DNA of 64,000 bases from Acidobacteriota bacterium. GTDB lineage: Bacteria; Acidobacteriota; Terriglobia; Acidiferrales; UBA7541. The DNA lies in assembly GCA_013286165.1 (NCBI GenBank), contig JABDGF010000005.1:1-64000 (forward strand), read 5' to 3'. Shown here piece by piece: positions 16,819 to 26,792 of the stretch. Each line of letters opens with the position of its first letter. The first letter of the stretch is position 1. A program made the translations under genes and the position numbers. A model generated the notes under the pieces. That model was not told where the DNA came from. It did no database searches and saw only the letters and a list, made by a program, of their open reading frames with translations.

Positions 16819-18138
16819 TTATGGATTCACGGGCAGCCGCAGGTGCGCTTCGGAGCCGTGCGTGCCTTCGCGATTTTCGAGTGTGAGTGTGCCGCCGTGC
16901 GCCTCTGCGATTTGGCGGCAGAGCACGAGGCCGATGCCGGAGCCGCCGGGTTTCGTGGTGAAAAAGGGCACAAAGAGGTTGGCAGGGTTCGGAATCCCAG
17001 GGCCGTCGTCTTGCACCACCACTTCCACGGCGCCGCGATCGAGCCGCCACGAAATGCGAACGCCACCGCTGGTCTCGATCGCCGCGTCGATCGCGTTGTG
17101 AAGAAGATTAATCATCAGCTGCTCGATCTGATCGGGATCGGCTTCGATCATGATGTCTTCGCCCGGCAACACTTGAACGGCGAGGCGGCGTTCGAGTTCC
17201 GCCACGCGGCGCAGGAGCCCGCCGATTTCGAGAGGACGCATCGACGGCGGCGGCAATTTTGCGAGGCGCGCGTAGGCGCTCATGAAACGCGCGAGACCGT
17301 CGGAGCGCGTGGCGATGATGTTGAGGCCGCTGCGCATGTCGTCTTGCCAGTCGTCGGCGCGATCTTTTCTACCCAAGATAAATACGAGGTTCTCCGCGAC
17401 GGATTTGATCGGCGCGAGGGAATTATTGAGTTCGTGGCCGAGCACGCGGATCAGGCGCTGCCACGCTTGCCGCTCTTCATCGCGAAGCGCGCGGCTGATA
17501 TCTGAAATCACCACGAGCTGGTGCGACACTCCACCTTCGCGAAAAATGCTGCGGTGAATTTCCCAGCGGCCCACTTTCCCGGGGAATTCGATCTGCGCGA
17601 TGCGTGGCGTGGCGCCTTCGAGGCATTCGTGAAGGTTCAGCGCCTCCGCTGTGCGGCCGAGCAACAACTCGGCGTCTTGATTCAGAATGCGTTCGCCGGC
17701 ACGATTGACGAGCCTGAGGTGATCGGTGCCATCGAACGCGAAGACGGCGACGTCGATTTCTTCCATCACCTTGCGCAGAAGCGCCGTGGCTTCCAACGCG
17801 CCGAGCCGTTCGCGGCGGAGCGTTTCGCCCAGCGCGTTCACTTCCCAGAGAACTTCGCCGAGCACGTCGTCGCGATTGGCGCCGCGCGCGCGAATCGAGA
17901 AGTCACCTTCGCGCAGAGCGGCGAGCAGGTTGGAAACGGTGCGGAGTGGAAACGTGACGCGGCTTTGCGCCGAGAATGCGAAGCTCAGCCAGGCGACCAC
18001 CATCACAATCGTCAGCGTCCACTGCAGCTTCGGCGAGAATGCGCCGAGCCACAGCAGAATCAGCGCGACGACCGTGCCCCCCAGCCCGGCGGCCAGAGCG
18101 AGCAACAAAATCCGGCGCTCGTACAGAAGTGGACTCAA
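16819..18138 (-). CDS. membrane sensor histidine kinase (NtrY-like)
   Basis: A 439-residue kinase. Two membrane helices (about 10-31 and 38-58) have almost no periplasmic loop, so sensing is likely intramembrane or cytoplasmic. A HAMP-like segment (60-112) and a PAS-like domain (125-230) follow. The H-box is RVLGHELNNSLAPIKS, the NtrY-type HisKA motif, then N-box LINLLHNAIDAAI and G-boxes DDGPGIPNPANLF and SGIGLVLCRQI. Its ATG overlaps the stop of the NtrC-type regulator by 4 bp, so the two are translationally coupled partners. It is the last gene of the 12-kb export and signalling block. Confidence 0.93.
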   Translation of the reverse strand: MSPLLYERRILLLALAAGLGGTVVALILLWLGAFSPKLQWTLTIVMVVAWLSFAFSAQSRVTFPLRTVSNLLAALREGDFSIRARGANRDDVLGEVLWEVNALGETLRRERLGALEATALLRKVMEEIDVAVFAFDGTDHLRLVNRAGERILNQDAELLLGRTAEALNLHECLEGATPRIAQIEFPGKVGRWEIHRSIFREGGVSHQLVVISDISRALRDEERQAWQRLIRVLGHELNNSLAPIKSVAENLVFILGRKDRADDWQDDMRSGLNIIATRSDGLARFMSAYARLAKLPPPSMRPLEIGGLLRRVAELERRLAVQVLPGEDIMIEADPDQIEQLMINLLHNAIDAAIETSGGVRISWRLDRGAVEVVVQDDGPGIPNPANLFVPFFTTKPGGSGIGLVLCRQIAEAHGGTLTLENREGTHGSEAHLRLPVNP

Positions 18139-19502
18139 AGGCTGTATTTTTGCAGGCGGCGGTAAAGCGCGCTGCGGCTAAGGCCGAGTGCCTTGCTCGC
18201 ATGGCTTACGTTGCCGCCGAAGCGTGCGAGCGCTTTTTGGATCAACACACGCTCCACGTCTTCAATTCCCATTTCGTCGAGGCGCAGCGCGGATTCGCGC
18301 GTGGGGCGCAGGCCCAGATCGCTTGCGCGAACCTGCGGCCCCTCGGCCATCAGCACAGCGCGCTCAACGGAGTGATCGAGTTCGCGAATATTGCCGGGCC
18401 ACGGATGATCCATCAGCAATTGCAGCGCAACGGGCTCGAAACCCTCGAGCTGTTTGCGGTAGCGCTGCGCAGACTGCCGCAGAAAATGATGCGCGAGCAA
18501 CGAAATGTCTTCCTTGCGTTCGCGCAGCGGCGGCAGGTGAATTTCTATCGTGTTGAGGCGGAAGAGCAAGTCCTCGCGGAATTTTCCAGCGGCGACTTCA
18601 GCTTGAATGTCAGCGTTGGTGGCGGAAATGATGCGGACATCGACGCGGCGCGTGGTGGACGAGCCGACGCGTTCGAGTTCGCCGGTTTCAAGCGCTCGCA
18701 AGAGCTTCGCCTGCAAGTTCATCGGAACGTTCGCAATTTCGTCGAGGAAGAGCGAGCCGCCGTCGGCAAGCTCAAAGCGCCCCACGCGATCGGACTTTGC
18801 ATCGGTGAACGCACCCTTCACGTGGCCAAAAAGCTCGCTCTCGAAAATTCCTTCCGGCAAGCCGCCGGCATTCACCGTCACAAGCGGGCGGCTCGATCGG
18901 GACGATAGCGCGTACAGCGTTCGCGCGACTACATCCTTACCCGTGCCGTGTTCACCGGTAATCAGCACGTTCGCGTCGGAAGGCCCAACGCGCGCGATCA
19001 AATCCATCACCGGGCGCATCGCGGCGGATTCGGCGATCATCACCGGCCGGCCATCGGCGCGCAGCAGGCGATTCTCCGCTTCGAGGCGTTGACCGCGACG
19101 CAGCGCTTGCGAAAGTTCGATCTGCGTTTTCAGAATCGCAAGCAGGCGCGCATTTTCCCACGGCTTCTGCACGAAATCTTTCGCGCCGCGGCGCATCGCT
19201 TCCACCGCAAGTTCCAGGCTGCCCCACGCCGTCATCACGATGATCGGAAGCGTGCTGTCTTTCGAGCGGATATTGGAAAGCAGGTCGAGGCCTTCCTGGC
19301 CGGACGTGGTGTCGCGAGCGTAGTTCAAATCCATCAGCAGGCCGTCGAACTCGCGGACCTCGAGCGCCGAAAGCACCGCCGCTGGCGACGCGACCGTCTC
19401 AGTCTCGAAGCCTTCCGCCTTCAGCAAGAGGCGCAGGGCTTCGCGAATGTCTTGCTGGTCGTCCGCGACGAGAATTCGTGTGCGGTTTGCGTTCGAAGTC
19501 AT
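18135..19502 (-). CDS. NtrC-family sigma-54-dependent response regulator
   Basis: Receiver, AAA+ and Fis-type HTH domains in the standard order, 455 residues. I start at ATG 19502 (AGGGAGAAAGG upstream), not the track's 19571. The receiver carries an unusual DLNYARDTTSGQEGLDLL insertion around the phospho-Asp. The AAA+ domain has Walker A GEHGTGKD, a sigma-54 contact loop GAFTDA in place of GAFTGA, Walker B LFLDEIA, and a C-terminal Fis helix (NVSHASKALGLSRSALYRRLQ). It overlaps the kinase gene by 4 bp. The receiver is clearly paralogous to that of the PP2C protein at 22932-24146 in the same block. Confidence 0.93.
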   Translation of the reverse strand: MTSNANRTRILVADDQQDIREALRLLLKAEGFETETVASPAAVLSALEVREFDGLLMDLNYARDTTSGQEGLDLLSNIRSKDSTLPIIVMTAWGSLELAVEAMRRGAKDFVQKPWENARLLAILKTQIELSQALRRGQRLEAENRLLRADGRPVMIAESAAMRPVMDLIARVGPSDANVLITGEHGTGKDVVARTLYALSSRSSRPLVTVNAGGLPEGIFESELFGHVKGAFTDAKSDRVGRFELADGGSLFLDEIANVPMNLQAKLLRALETGELERVGSSTTRRVDVRIISATNADIQAEVAAGKFREDLLFRLNTIEIHLPPLRERKEDISLLAHHFLRQSAQRYRKQLEGFEPVALQLLMDHPWPGNIRELDHSVERAVLMAEGPQVRASDLGLRPTRESALRLDEMGIEDVERVLIQKALARFGGNVSHASKALGLSRSALYRRLQKYSL

Positions 19503-19581
19503 GTTGCGCGGCCTTTCTCCCTGATGAATCCGTCCGTTTTCCGGCGTCACTGTGTCCCGCTCTTGCATCATTGGTTAGCCC

Positions 19582-22047
19582 TCACTCGTATCGCAGCGCG
19601 CTCAACGGATCCACTTTCGTCGCGCGCCGCGCCGGAATATAACAAGCCGCGAGCGCCACGAGCCCCAGCGCCACTGCCACGCCGGCGAACGTGATCGGAT
19701 CGCGTGCCTTGATTCCGTACAACTGACTTTCCAGATATTTCATGGCGATCAGCGAGCCGATCAGGCCCATGGCCAGACCGAGCAGCGCGAGCTTCATTCC
19801 GTCGCGAATGATCATGCGCACCACATCGTCTGGCCGCGCGCCCAGCGCCATGCGGATTCCGATCTCGTGAGATCGCTGCTCCACCGCGTATCCCATCACT
19901 CCGTAAATTCCGATGGCTGCCAGCACGCCCGCCACTGTGGCGAAAAATGCCAACAACGACATATTCAGCCTCCGCTGCGCCACCGCGATCTCGAGATATC
20001 CGTCCATCGATCGCACGTCGGTAACCGGTTGATTCGGATCGGACGCTTCCACGGCGTGGCGGATCCCGGCCGTCAACTGATTCGGATCGCCCTTCGAACG
20101 CACGGTGAGATGCACCATGCGCGAAGGATCCTGAGCGAGCGGCAAATACATCTGCCCGGCTTTCGCTTCGCCCCACGCCCAGTCGCGCGCGTCTGCCACG
20201 ATGCCGACGACGGTGAGCCAACCGGCGCGAGGCTCGGCGTCCCACGGCTGGCGCGTCGCGGGAAAGATTAATTTGACCTGCTGGCCCACGGGATCCTGTC
20301 CCGGCCAGTAGCGGCGCGCGAGCGTCTCATTGATGATCGCGACGCCCTGCGTGTTTGGACCATCGGCGGCTGTGAATCCGCGGCCCTCTTTCACGGCGAT
20401 GCCCATCGTTTCGAAGTACCGCCAATCCGCGACGCGATATTGCGTCGTCGGTTGCTCGTCGGTTTCCGTGATCGGATGTCCTTCAACTTCAAAATTGCAA
20501 AACACGTTCCAGCCCGTGAGCGGCAGGAAATTCACCGCGCTTGCCGACTGCACGCCGGGCAGCGCCTCGACCTTTCCGAGCACGTCGCCATAGAAGTTCG
20601 AGACGCTCTGCGTCGTCGGGTAATTCGCCGGAGATAAAAATATCTGCATCGTCAGCAAGTTCGACGGATTGAAGCCCAGGTCTTCGGACATCATCCGGCT
20701 GAAACTCCGCACCAGCAGGCATGCGCCCACCAGCAGCACTACCGAAAATCCGACCTCGCTCACGATCAGCGAAGAACGGATGAACTGGCTTCGCCGTCCG
20801 CTCGTCGTGCCGCGGCTGCCGCCTTCCTTCAGCGACTCGTAAATCCTGGCGCGCGCAATCTGCACCGAAGGCGCGAGCCCGAAAATCACGCTCGTCACGA
20901 AGGCGATGGCGATCGTGAAAGCCAGCACCGTCGCGTCAATCTGAATCCACTCAGGATGCGGAATCTGCCCGCGTCCCGTCGGCGGCGGCAAAAATACTCG
21001 AAGCAAATGCAGCCCGCCGACCGCGAAAATAATTCCAATCACCGCGCCGAGCATCGCCAGCAGAAAACTTTCGGTCAGCAGCTGGCGCAAAATCCGGTTG
21101 CGCCCCGCGCCCAGCGACGAACGCACCGCGATTTCCCGCTCCCGCGTCGCCGCTCGCGCCAGCATCAAGTTCGCTACGTTGGCGCTCGCGATCAGCAGCA
21201 AGAAACCAACCGCCGCGAGAAGCAGCAGAAGCCCGGGCCGAAGCGAGCTGACCAGCTCATCGTGAAAGCCAGTCACGCGCAGACCGTTTTTCTGGTCGAT
21301 GCCCGGGTACTTCCTTTTCAATTCCTCCTGAATCCCGCGCATTTCCGTTTGCGCGCGGGCGATCGTCGCTCCCGGCGCAAGCCGACCAAAAACCACCAGC
21401 TCGTGGTCCTCGCGATCCAGCTTCGCCCGGTCAAACGCAAACGGCCGCCATATATCGAACGATGGCGACGTGCCGTAGAGCGAAAAGCTTTTCGGCAGCA
21501 CACCGACGACGGTCGCCGGCTTTCCGTCCAGCTCGATCGTTTTCCCAACTACGCCCGGGTCGGCCGCGAAATGGCGCCGCCACAGGCCGTCCGTCAAAAT
21601 CACCACAGGCTCGTGGCCCGGTTGCTCGTCGTCCTTCTCAAAATCGCGGCCCAGCGCCGGCGTGACCTTCAGCATCCGGAAGAAATTCCCGGAAACTTCC
21701 GAACCCCACACGCGCTCCGGATCGCCGCTTCCCGTGATCGTGAAGTACAAGCCGCGCCATCCCGACAGGCTCTGGAAGGAGTGATTCATCTCCTGCCAGT
21801 CGAGAAATTCCGCCGGCGACGCCGTACCTCTCACGATGTTTCGTTCGCTATCGGTTTCCCAGATTGTTACCAGCTGCCTGGATTCTGGGAAGGGCAGCGG
21901 CCTCAACAGCACGCCGTTAATCACGCTAAAAATCGTTACGTTGGCGCCAATTCCGATTGCGAGTGTGACGATCGCCACGACTGCGAATCCAGGATTTCTC
22001 CGCAGCGTTCGCCAGCCGTAGCGGAGGTCCTGCCAGAAAGTTTCCAT
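19582..22047 (-). CDS. ADOP-type ABC transporter permease (MacB/FtsX superfamily)
   Basis: An 821-residue permease of the acidobacterial duplicated orphan permease type. After the cytoplasmic MacB-like N-terminus (WQDLRYGWRTLRRNPGF) comes one helix, a MacB periplasmic core domain, and an FtsX three-helix block near 275-400 (GFLLLIASANVANLMLARA). A second periplasmic core domain and a second FtsX block (about 690-815, HEIGIRMALGARPDDV) follow. So a single chain holds the equivalent of two MacB permeases. Unlike true orphans it sits 148 bp downstream of an ATPase gene. Such exporters move peptides, lipids or antibiotics; the substrate is unknown. Confidence 0.92.
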   Translation of the reverse strand: METFWQDLRYGWRTLRRNPGFAVVAIVTLAIGIGANVTIFSVINGVLLRPLPFPESRQLVTIWETDSERNIVRGTASPAEFLDWQEMNHSFQSLSGWRGLYFTITGSGDPERVWGSEVSGNFFRMLKVTPALGRDFEKDDEQPGHEPVVILTDGLWRRHFAADPGVVGKTIELDGKPATVVGVLPKSFSLYGTSPSFDIWRPFAFDRAKLDREDHELVVFGRLAPGATIARAQTEMRGIQEELKRKYPGIDQKNGLRVTGFHDELVSSLRPGLLLLLAAVGFLLLIASANVANLMLARAATREREIAVRSSLGAGRNRILRQLLTESFLLAMLGAVIGIIFAVGGLHLLRVFLPPPTGRGQIPHPEWIQIDATVLAFTIAIAFVTSVIFGLAPSVQIARARIYESLKEGGSRGTTSGRRSQFIRSSLIVSEVGFSVVLLVGACLLVRSFSRMMSEDLGFNPSNLLTMQIFLSPANYPTTQSVSNFYGDVLGKVEALPGVQSASAVNFLPLTGWNVFCNFEVEGHPITETDEQPTTQYRVADWRYFETMGIAVKEGRGFTAADGPNTQGVAIINETLARRYWPGQDPVGQQVKLIFPATRQPWDAEPRAGWLTVVGIVADARDWAWGEAKAGQMYLPLAQDPSRMVHLTVRSKGDPNQLTAGIRHAVEASDPNQPVTDVRSMDGYLEIAVAQRRLNMSLLAFFATVAGVLAAIGIYGVMGYAVEQRSHEIGIRMALGARPDDVVRMIIRDGMKLALLGLAMGLIGSLIAMKYLESQLYGIKARDPITFAGVAVALGLVALAACYIPARRATKVDPLSALRYE

Positions 22048-22195
22048 AAGGGGCCCGTCCCAAGCTTCAAGTAACGCACCATATTACCGCCGCGTTACGT
22101 GATGTCCAATTCGAGCCCGTCGCTGTGTTGCACGTCGCTTCGGATTCTATTCGCCGCAGGCCGCGGCGCAGCAGCTCCGGCGCAGCTGTGATTCG

Positions 22196-22897
22196 CTAGC
22201 GATTTGCTACGGCCACCTCCCCTACGTGAGTGTTGCCATCGACGATCCATCCATCCGCGAGTTGAATGATCCGGTTTCCGTACGCGGCCCACGCGTCGTT
22301 GTGGGTTACCTGAATAATCGTCGTGCCTTCGTCGTTCAACTTCTTCAGCAGGTCCATGATCATTTTTCCCTGGCTCGTGTGCAGGCTTCCTGTCGGCTCG
22401 TCCGCCAGAATCACTTTCGGTTTGCCGATCACCGCGCGCGCCACGGCCACGATCTGCTGCTGCCCGCCGGAAAGCTGGCTCGGGAAAAGCGCTTTTTTTC
22501 CGACGATCTGGAATCGGTCGAGAATGTCGGCCACCGTGCCTTCGCGTTCATTCTTTTTCATGTCGCGGTAAGAAAGTGGCAGGTCGAGATTTTCAGCGAC
22601 AGTGAGATTGTCGAGCAGGTGATACTGCTGGAAGACGAACCCGATGTATTTTTTGTGCAGCTCGGCGCGGCGGCGGTTGTCGAGCTTGTGAACAGGATTG
22701 TCGAGCAGGTAGTACTCGCCCTTCCATGCGCCGTCCAGCATGCCGATGATGCCCATCAGCGTGGATTTGCCCGCGCCCGACGGGCCCATCACGGTGACGA
22801 AATCGCCTTCTTTAATTTCCAGGTTGATCCGGCGCAATACCCACGTCTTTCCCGCGCCTGATTCGTAAGCCTTTTCTACGTCGACCAGCTTAATCAT
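22196..22897 (-). CDS. ABC transporter ATPase, MacB/LolD type, with atypical signature and D-loop
   Basis: A 233-residue ATPase of the MacB/LolD group. Walker A (GPSGAGKST), Q-loop ([10 protein letters not shown]) and Walker B (VILADEPTG) are intact. Two motifs deviate: the signature continues [14 protein letters not shown] where the family has QRVAIARA, and the D-loop region reads GSLHTSQG in place of GNLDSxxG, losing the conserved Asp. It presumably energises the following ADOP permease. The other ATPase in the block (26793-27506) is canonical at all these positions, so the two may differ in activity. Confidence 0.9.
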   Translation of the reverse strand: MIKLVDVEKAYESGAGKTWVLRRINLEIKEGDFVTVMGPSGAGKSTLMGIIGMLDGAWKGEYYLLDNPVHKLDNRRRAELHKKYIGFVFQQYHLLDNLTVAENLDLPLSYRDMKKNEREGTVADILDRFQIVGKKALFPSQLSGGQQQIVAVARAVIGKPKVILADEPTGSLHTSQGKMIMDLLKKLNDEGTTIIQVTHNDAWAAYGNRIIQLADGWIVDGNTHVGEVAVANR

Positions 22898-22931
22898 CGC
22901 TCCGGCTCCTCGGAATCTCTCGCGCCGCTTA

Positions 22932-24146
22932 CTAATTCACGGCGACAACAATTAATGTGGCGTCATCCTGCCACGCGCCATCGCAAAACTCGTGCACCGC
23001 TTTCATGATATTCTTCTGCATCTGTTCGGCGTCATGCGACCGATTTTCAAGCACGATATCGACCATACGCTTGTCGCCAAATTCTTCCGCCGCTGAGTCC
23101 GCGGCTTCGGTGACGCCGTCCGTAAAGAAAACGACGCGGTCGCCTGCCGCCAAATCTTCCACGCCGCTCGCGTAGCGCTCGTTCGGAAAAATTCCCAGAA
23201 CGCCGCCGCCGATTTCCAGGCGCTTGTGCGAGCCGTCGCGCCGCACCACGATCGGCGCGTTGTGCCCCGCATTCACGTACCTGAGTTTGCGCGCTTCGCC
23301 ATCAAGCTGCGCGTAAAAAAGCGTGATGAACCGGTCGGCGCCCAGGTTGTCGCAAACCAGCGCATTGAGCCGGTCACACACAACTTCTGGCTCCGATTCG
23401 CTCGCCGCAAGGCCGCGGAACGCCGCCTGCAAGTTGCCCATCACCAGCGCCGCCGGCATGCCTTTGCCTGCAACGTCCGCGATGCAAATGCCGAGCGTTT
23501 CGCGCTTCAGCGCGAGAATGTCGTAGTAATCGCCGCCCACCACGCGCGCCGGCTGCCACATCGACGAAATGCCGAAGCCGGGTATCGCGGGAATTTCGTG
23601 CGGTAGAAAACGCTGCTGAATCTCCCGCGCTTCTTCGACTTCCGATTCGCGCAGCTTCAGTTGCGAGGCGATCTTGGTCTGCGTCCGCGCATCTTCGAGC
23701 GACTGTTTCTGCCGGTCGCGATTCTCGCGGCCTTTCTGAATTTGCGTGTTCAGAATTTCGAGTAGCTTGGCATTCACCCACGGCTTTTCGACGAAATCGC
23801 CCACGCCGCGCTGCATCGCCTGCACCGCGAGCCCAACCGTCGCCCATCCCGTCATCACCACGATCGGTGGTGTATTCTCGCGCGTCTTCAGGCGCGAAAG
23901 CAGATCGAGCCCTTCCGCGCCCGACGTCGTATCGCGCGCGTAGTTGAGGTCCATCAGCACCACATCGAATTCGCTCTGCGAAAGCGCGCCCAGCAACGCA
24001 GCCGGCGACGTCACCGCCTCCGTCGCGTAACCGTTGCTCTTCAAAAGCAGCCGCAGCGCCTCAAGCAGATCGGGCTGATCGTCGGCGATCAGCACCCGCG
24101 GTTGCACCGAAATGTTGTTCTCTCGAATTTCCATTGCGCTAACCAT
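22932..24146 (-). CDS. receiver-PP2C response regulator (RsbU-like phosphatase)
   Basis: 404 residues. An N-terminal receiver (about 15-135) is followed by a coiled linker (135-185, rich in charged residues) and a SpoIIE/RsbU-type PP2C phosphatase domain. Phosphatase metal motifs are visible: GGDYYDI, DVAGKGMPAAL and FFTDGVTEA. Such proteins dephosphorylate an anti-anti-sigma factor when the receiver is phosphorylated; no anti-sigma genes lie nearby. The receiver shares the DLNYARDTTSGxEGLDLL segment and most flanking residues with the NtrC-type regulator of the same block, so both may be phosphorylated by the one kinase. Lies 34 bp upstream of the atypical ATPase gene. Confidence 0.93.
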   Translation of the reverse strand: MVSAMEIRENNISVQPRVLIADDQPDLLEALRLLLKSNGYATEAVTSPAALLGALSQSEFDVVLMDLNYARDTTSGAEGLDLLSRLKTRENTPPIVVMTGWATVGLAVQAMQRGVGDFVEKPWVNAKLLEILNTQIQKGRENRDRQKQSLEDARTQTKIASQLKLRESEVEEAREIQQRFLPHEIPAIPGFGISSMWQPARVVGGDYYDILALKRETLGICIADVAGKGMPAALVMGNLQAAFRGLAASESEPEVVCDRLNALVCDNLGADRFITLFYAQLDGEARKLRYVNAGHNAPIVVRRDGSHKRLEIGGGVLGIFPNERYASGVEDLAAGDRVVFFTDGVTEAADSAAEEFGDKRMVDIVLENRSHDAEQMQKNIMKAVHEFCDGAWQDDATLIVVAVN

Positions 24147-24194
24147 GGGGCTGGGAATCCCTGTCTGCTACTACGTTTGAATCGAGTCCGAGTT

Positions 24195-26702
24195 TCAGTC
24201 GTATCGCAGCGCAACCATCGGATCCACGGTCGCAGCCTTGCGTGCCGGCAACAAACCCGCCATCGTCGCAACCACCGCCAGCAGCACCGCCGAAGCTACG
24301 AACACGAACGGATCGCTCGCCTTCACGCCATACAGCTGCGTTTCCACCACACGCCCCAGCAGATACGCAACCACAAGCCCAATCGCGAGGCCCGCCGCAC
24401 ACATCACCACAATCTCGCGCAGAATCATCCACGCCACATTGCCCGTGGACGCGCCGAGCGTCATCCGAATTCCAATCTCGCGAGTGCGGCGCGCCACTAC
24501 ATACGCCATCACGCCATACAGCCCCAGCGCCGCAAGCAACGAAGCAAGCAGCCCGATGCTCAACGCGAAGACCGTGATCAATCGATCCGTGAACGCGAGT
24601 TCGTTCACTTCGGCGACAAGTGTCTTCAGCTCAGACACCGGCAAGTTCGCGTCGAATCTCCGTACCGTCTCGCGCAACGTGGTGCCGAATGCGGCCGGGT
24701 CCGAATCGGTGCGCACATAAAAGCTCGCCGTGCCCGGCAAGTCCTTTTGCGAATACGGCGTCAACACGAAGGGCCGGATCGCGCCGCGCAAATCGACGCT
24801 CTTCGCGTCGCCCATGATCCCGACAATTTCGATGTCGATCTTCGTGCCGTCGCCGGCGCCCCATCCGAAATGCATGCCGATGGGATCGCGGCCGGCGTAG
24901 TAGCGCTTGGCCATCGTTTCGTTGATGATCGCTACTTTCTGCGACGCAGCGGTGTCTGAATCGTTGAACTCGCGCCCGCGCTTCAGCGGAATGCCGAGCG
25001 TGGCGAGGTAATTCGGACCGGTGAAGTTGTCATCCACGTCGGTGGTTTCGTCTTCGCCGCGCTTGTAGCCTTCGGGTGTGATGTTCCGGGACGCGTTGCT
25101 ATTCGTAAGAATAGGAATTTCCGCGACGCTCACCGATTTCACGCCCGGTAGCGCCTGAATCGCTTGCGTCAATTGCTGCACGAGATTTTCTTCGTGCTGG
25201 ATGTTGTAGGCGCTCAACTGAGGCGAGACGGAAAACTGGATTACGTGCTCCGTCTTGAGGCCGAGATCCTGCGTCTGCAAATTGCGAAGGCTGTGCGCGA
25301 AGAACCCCGCGCCTGCGAGCAGCACGGCCGTAAGCGCCACCTGCGCCACCATCAAGCCCTTTCGCATGCGAACGTTGCTCGCGCTGCCCGTGGTACCGGA
25401 CGCGTTTTCTTTGAGCGTAATAGCGATGGAATTCGCGCTCGCGCGGATCGCCGGAAGAAAGCCAAACAACACGCCCGTAACGAGCGTCAGCCCCAGCGCG
25501 AACAACATTACGCGCATATCGAGCTGCGGCCTCAATCCCGATGCGCCGATCGACTGAGGAATCGAATTCACTACAGTCGCGAGCGTCCATGCCGCCACAA
25601 GCAATCCGGCCGCGCCGCCCGCGATGGCGAGCAGCAAACTTTCCGTCATCAACTGGCGCACCAACCGCCAACGACCCGCACCCAGCACCTGGCGAAGCGC
25701 AATCTCGCGCTGCCGCGCTTCCGAACGCGCAACAAGCAGACTTGCGAGATTCGCGCACGCAATCAACAGCACCAAGCCGACCATGCCCATCAGGATCACC
25801 AGCGGCCGCTTCGCATCGGCCTGCAGGATCTGGCGGCCGCGCGCGCCCTGCGCGAGCACCATTTTGCGCGCCAGAAATTCTTTCTTCGCGCGCTCGGAAA
25901 AATTCATCGTCGCCAGGTCGTCCACCAAATACGCGTGGTATGACGGCTGAATGCCGGCTTCGGCCTTCGCGATGGACATACCTGGCTTGAGCCGCGCCAG
26001 CATCGCGATCCAGAAATTCCGGCGATCCATCAAGTCGTCGTTCGCGGGCATCAGCGCCGGCTTTTCGGTGATCGGAATGAAAATGTCGGGAATTGTGCCC
26101 ACTTGCGTGCCGGTAAATCCGGGCTGAGCTACGCCGACCACGGTGAGCGAGACGCTGTTCACCAGAATTTGTTTGTTAAGGATTTGCGAATCGGAGCCGA
26201 AGTGCCGCGCCCAGTATCCGTGGCTCAGAACGGCCACCGGATTTGCGCTCTTGGCGGTTTCGTCGTCACTCGTGAAAACGCGTCCCAGCAACGGCTTCAC
26301 GCCGAGCACCTGAAAATAATTGCCCGTGACGAGTTCGCCGCTCGCCATTTCGGATTCGCCATGGCCCGCGACGTTAAGGTCCACCGGGTAGCGGCCAATC
26401 ACGCCGCTGAACACATCGTTGTTGTCGCGGATGTGCTTGTATTCGAGGTAGGAAAACGATCCGTCCGAATCGCCATCGCTCCAGACATGCCCGTTGCGCA
26501 AACCCGGCGAAGTGAGGATCACCAGTTCCGCGGGATTCTGCACGGGCAGCTGCCGGAGCAGCACCTGATCGGTGAGCGAGAACATCGCCGTATTCACGCC
26601 GATGCCGAGCGCCAGCGTGAGAACCGCGATCAATGCGAACGCCGGATTCTTCGCAAGATTGCGAAGGGCGTGCCGGACGTCCTGCATCAGATTCTGCATC
26701 AC
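24195..26702 (-). CDS. ADOP-type ABC transporter permease (second copy)
   Basis: An 835-residue permease with the same two-fold MacB/FtsX architecture as the gene at 19582-22047. It has the N-terminal segment VRHALRNLAKNPAFALIAVLTLALGIG and FtsX blocks near 290-410 (LACANLASLLVARSEARQREIALRQVLGAGRW order) and at the C-terminus (REIGIRMTLGASTGNV). Overall the two proteins are diverged paralogues, not a recent duplication. The canonical ATPase (26793-27506) and adaptor (27567-28820) lie immediately upstream, so this is probably the main export channel of the block. Confidence 0.92.
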   Translation of the reverse strand: MMQNLMQDVRHALRNLAKNPAFALIAVLTLALGIGVNTAMFSLTDQVLLRQLPVQNPAELVILTSPGLRNGHVWSDGDSDGSFSYLEYKHIRDNNDVFSGVIGRYPVDLNVAGHGESEMASGELVTGNYFQVLGVKPLLGRVFTSDDETAKSANPVAVLSHGYWARHFGSDSQILNKQILVNSVSLTVVGVAQPGFTGTQVGTIPDIFIPITEKPALMPANDDLMDRRNFWIAMLARLKPGMSIAKAEAGIQPSYHAYLVDDLATMNFSERAKKEFLARKMVLAQGARGRQILQADAKRPLVILMGMVGLVLLIACANLASLLVARSEARQREIALRQVLGAGRWRLVRQLMTESLLLAIAGGAAGLLVAAWTLATVVNSIPQSIGASGLRPQLDMRVMLFALGLTLVTGVLFGFLPAIRASANSIAITLKENASGTTGSASNVRMRKGLMVAQVALTAVLLAGAGFFAHSLRNLQTQDLGLKTEHVIQFSVSPQLSAYNIQHEENLVQQLTQAIQALPGVKSVSVAEIPILTNSNASRNITPEGYKRGEDETTDVDDNFTGPNYLATLGIPLKRGREFNDSDTAASQKVAIINETMAKRYYAGRDPIGMHFGWGAGDGTKIDIEIVGIMGDAKSVDLRGAIRPFVLTPYSQKDLPGTASFYVRTDSDPAAFGTTLRETVRRFDANLPVSELKTLVAEVNELAFTDRLITVFALSIGLLASLLAALGLYGVMAYVVARRTREIGIRMTLGASTGNVAWMILREIVVMCAAGLAIGLVVAYLLGRVVETQLYGVKASDPFVFVASAVLLAVVATMAGLLPARKAATVDPMVALRYD

Positions 26703-26792
26703 CGCTCCTCCGCTAAGCCATCAGAACACACCCGTGCGCCCGCTTACGACAACCACATTGGGCTGCTGGGTGAGGCGAGCCGGGCGAAAAGC

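Noticed and set aside
20956-22074. 372-aa plus-strand ORF
   Set aside because: Shadow of the ADOP permease gene in the opposite frame.
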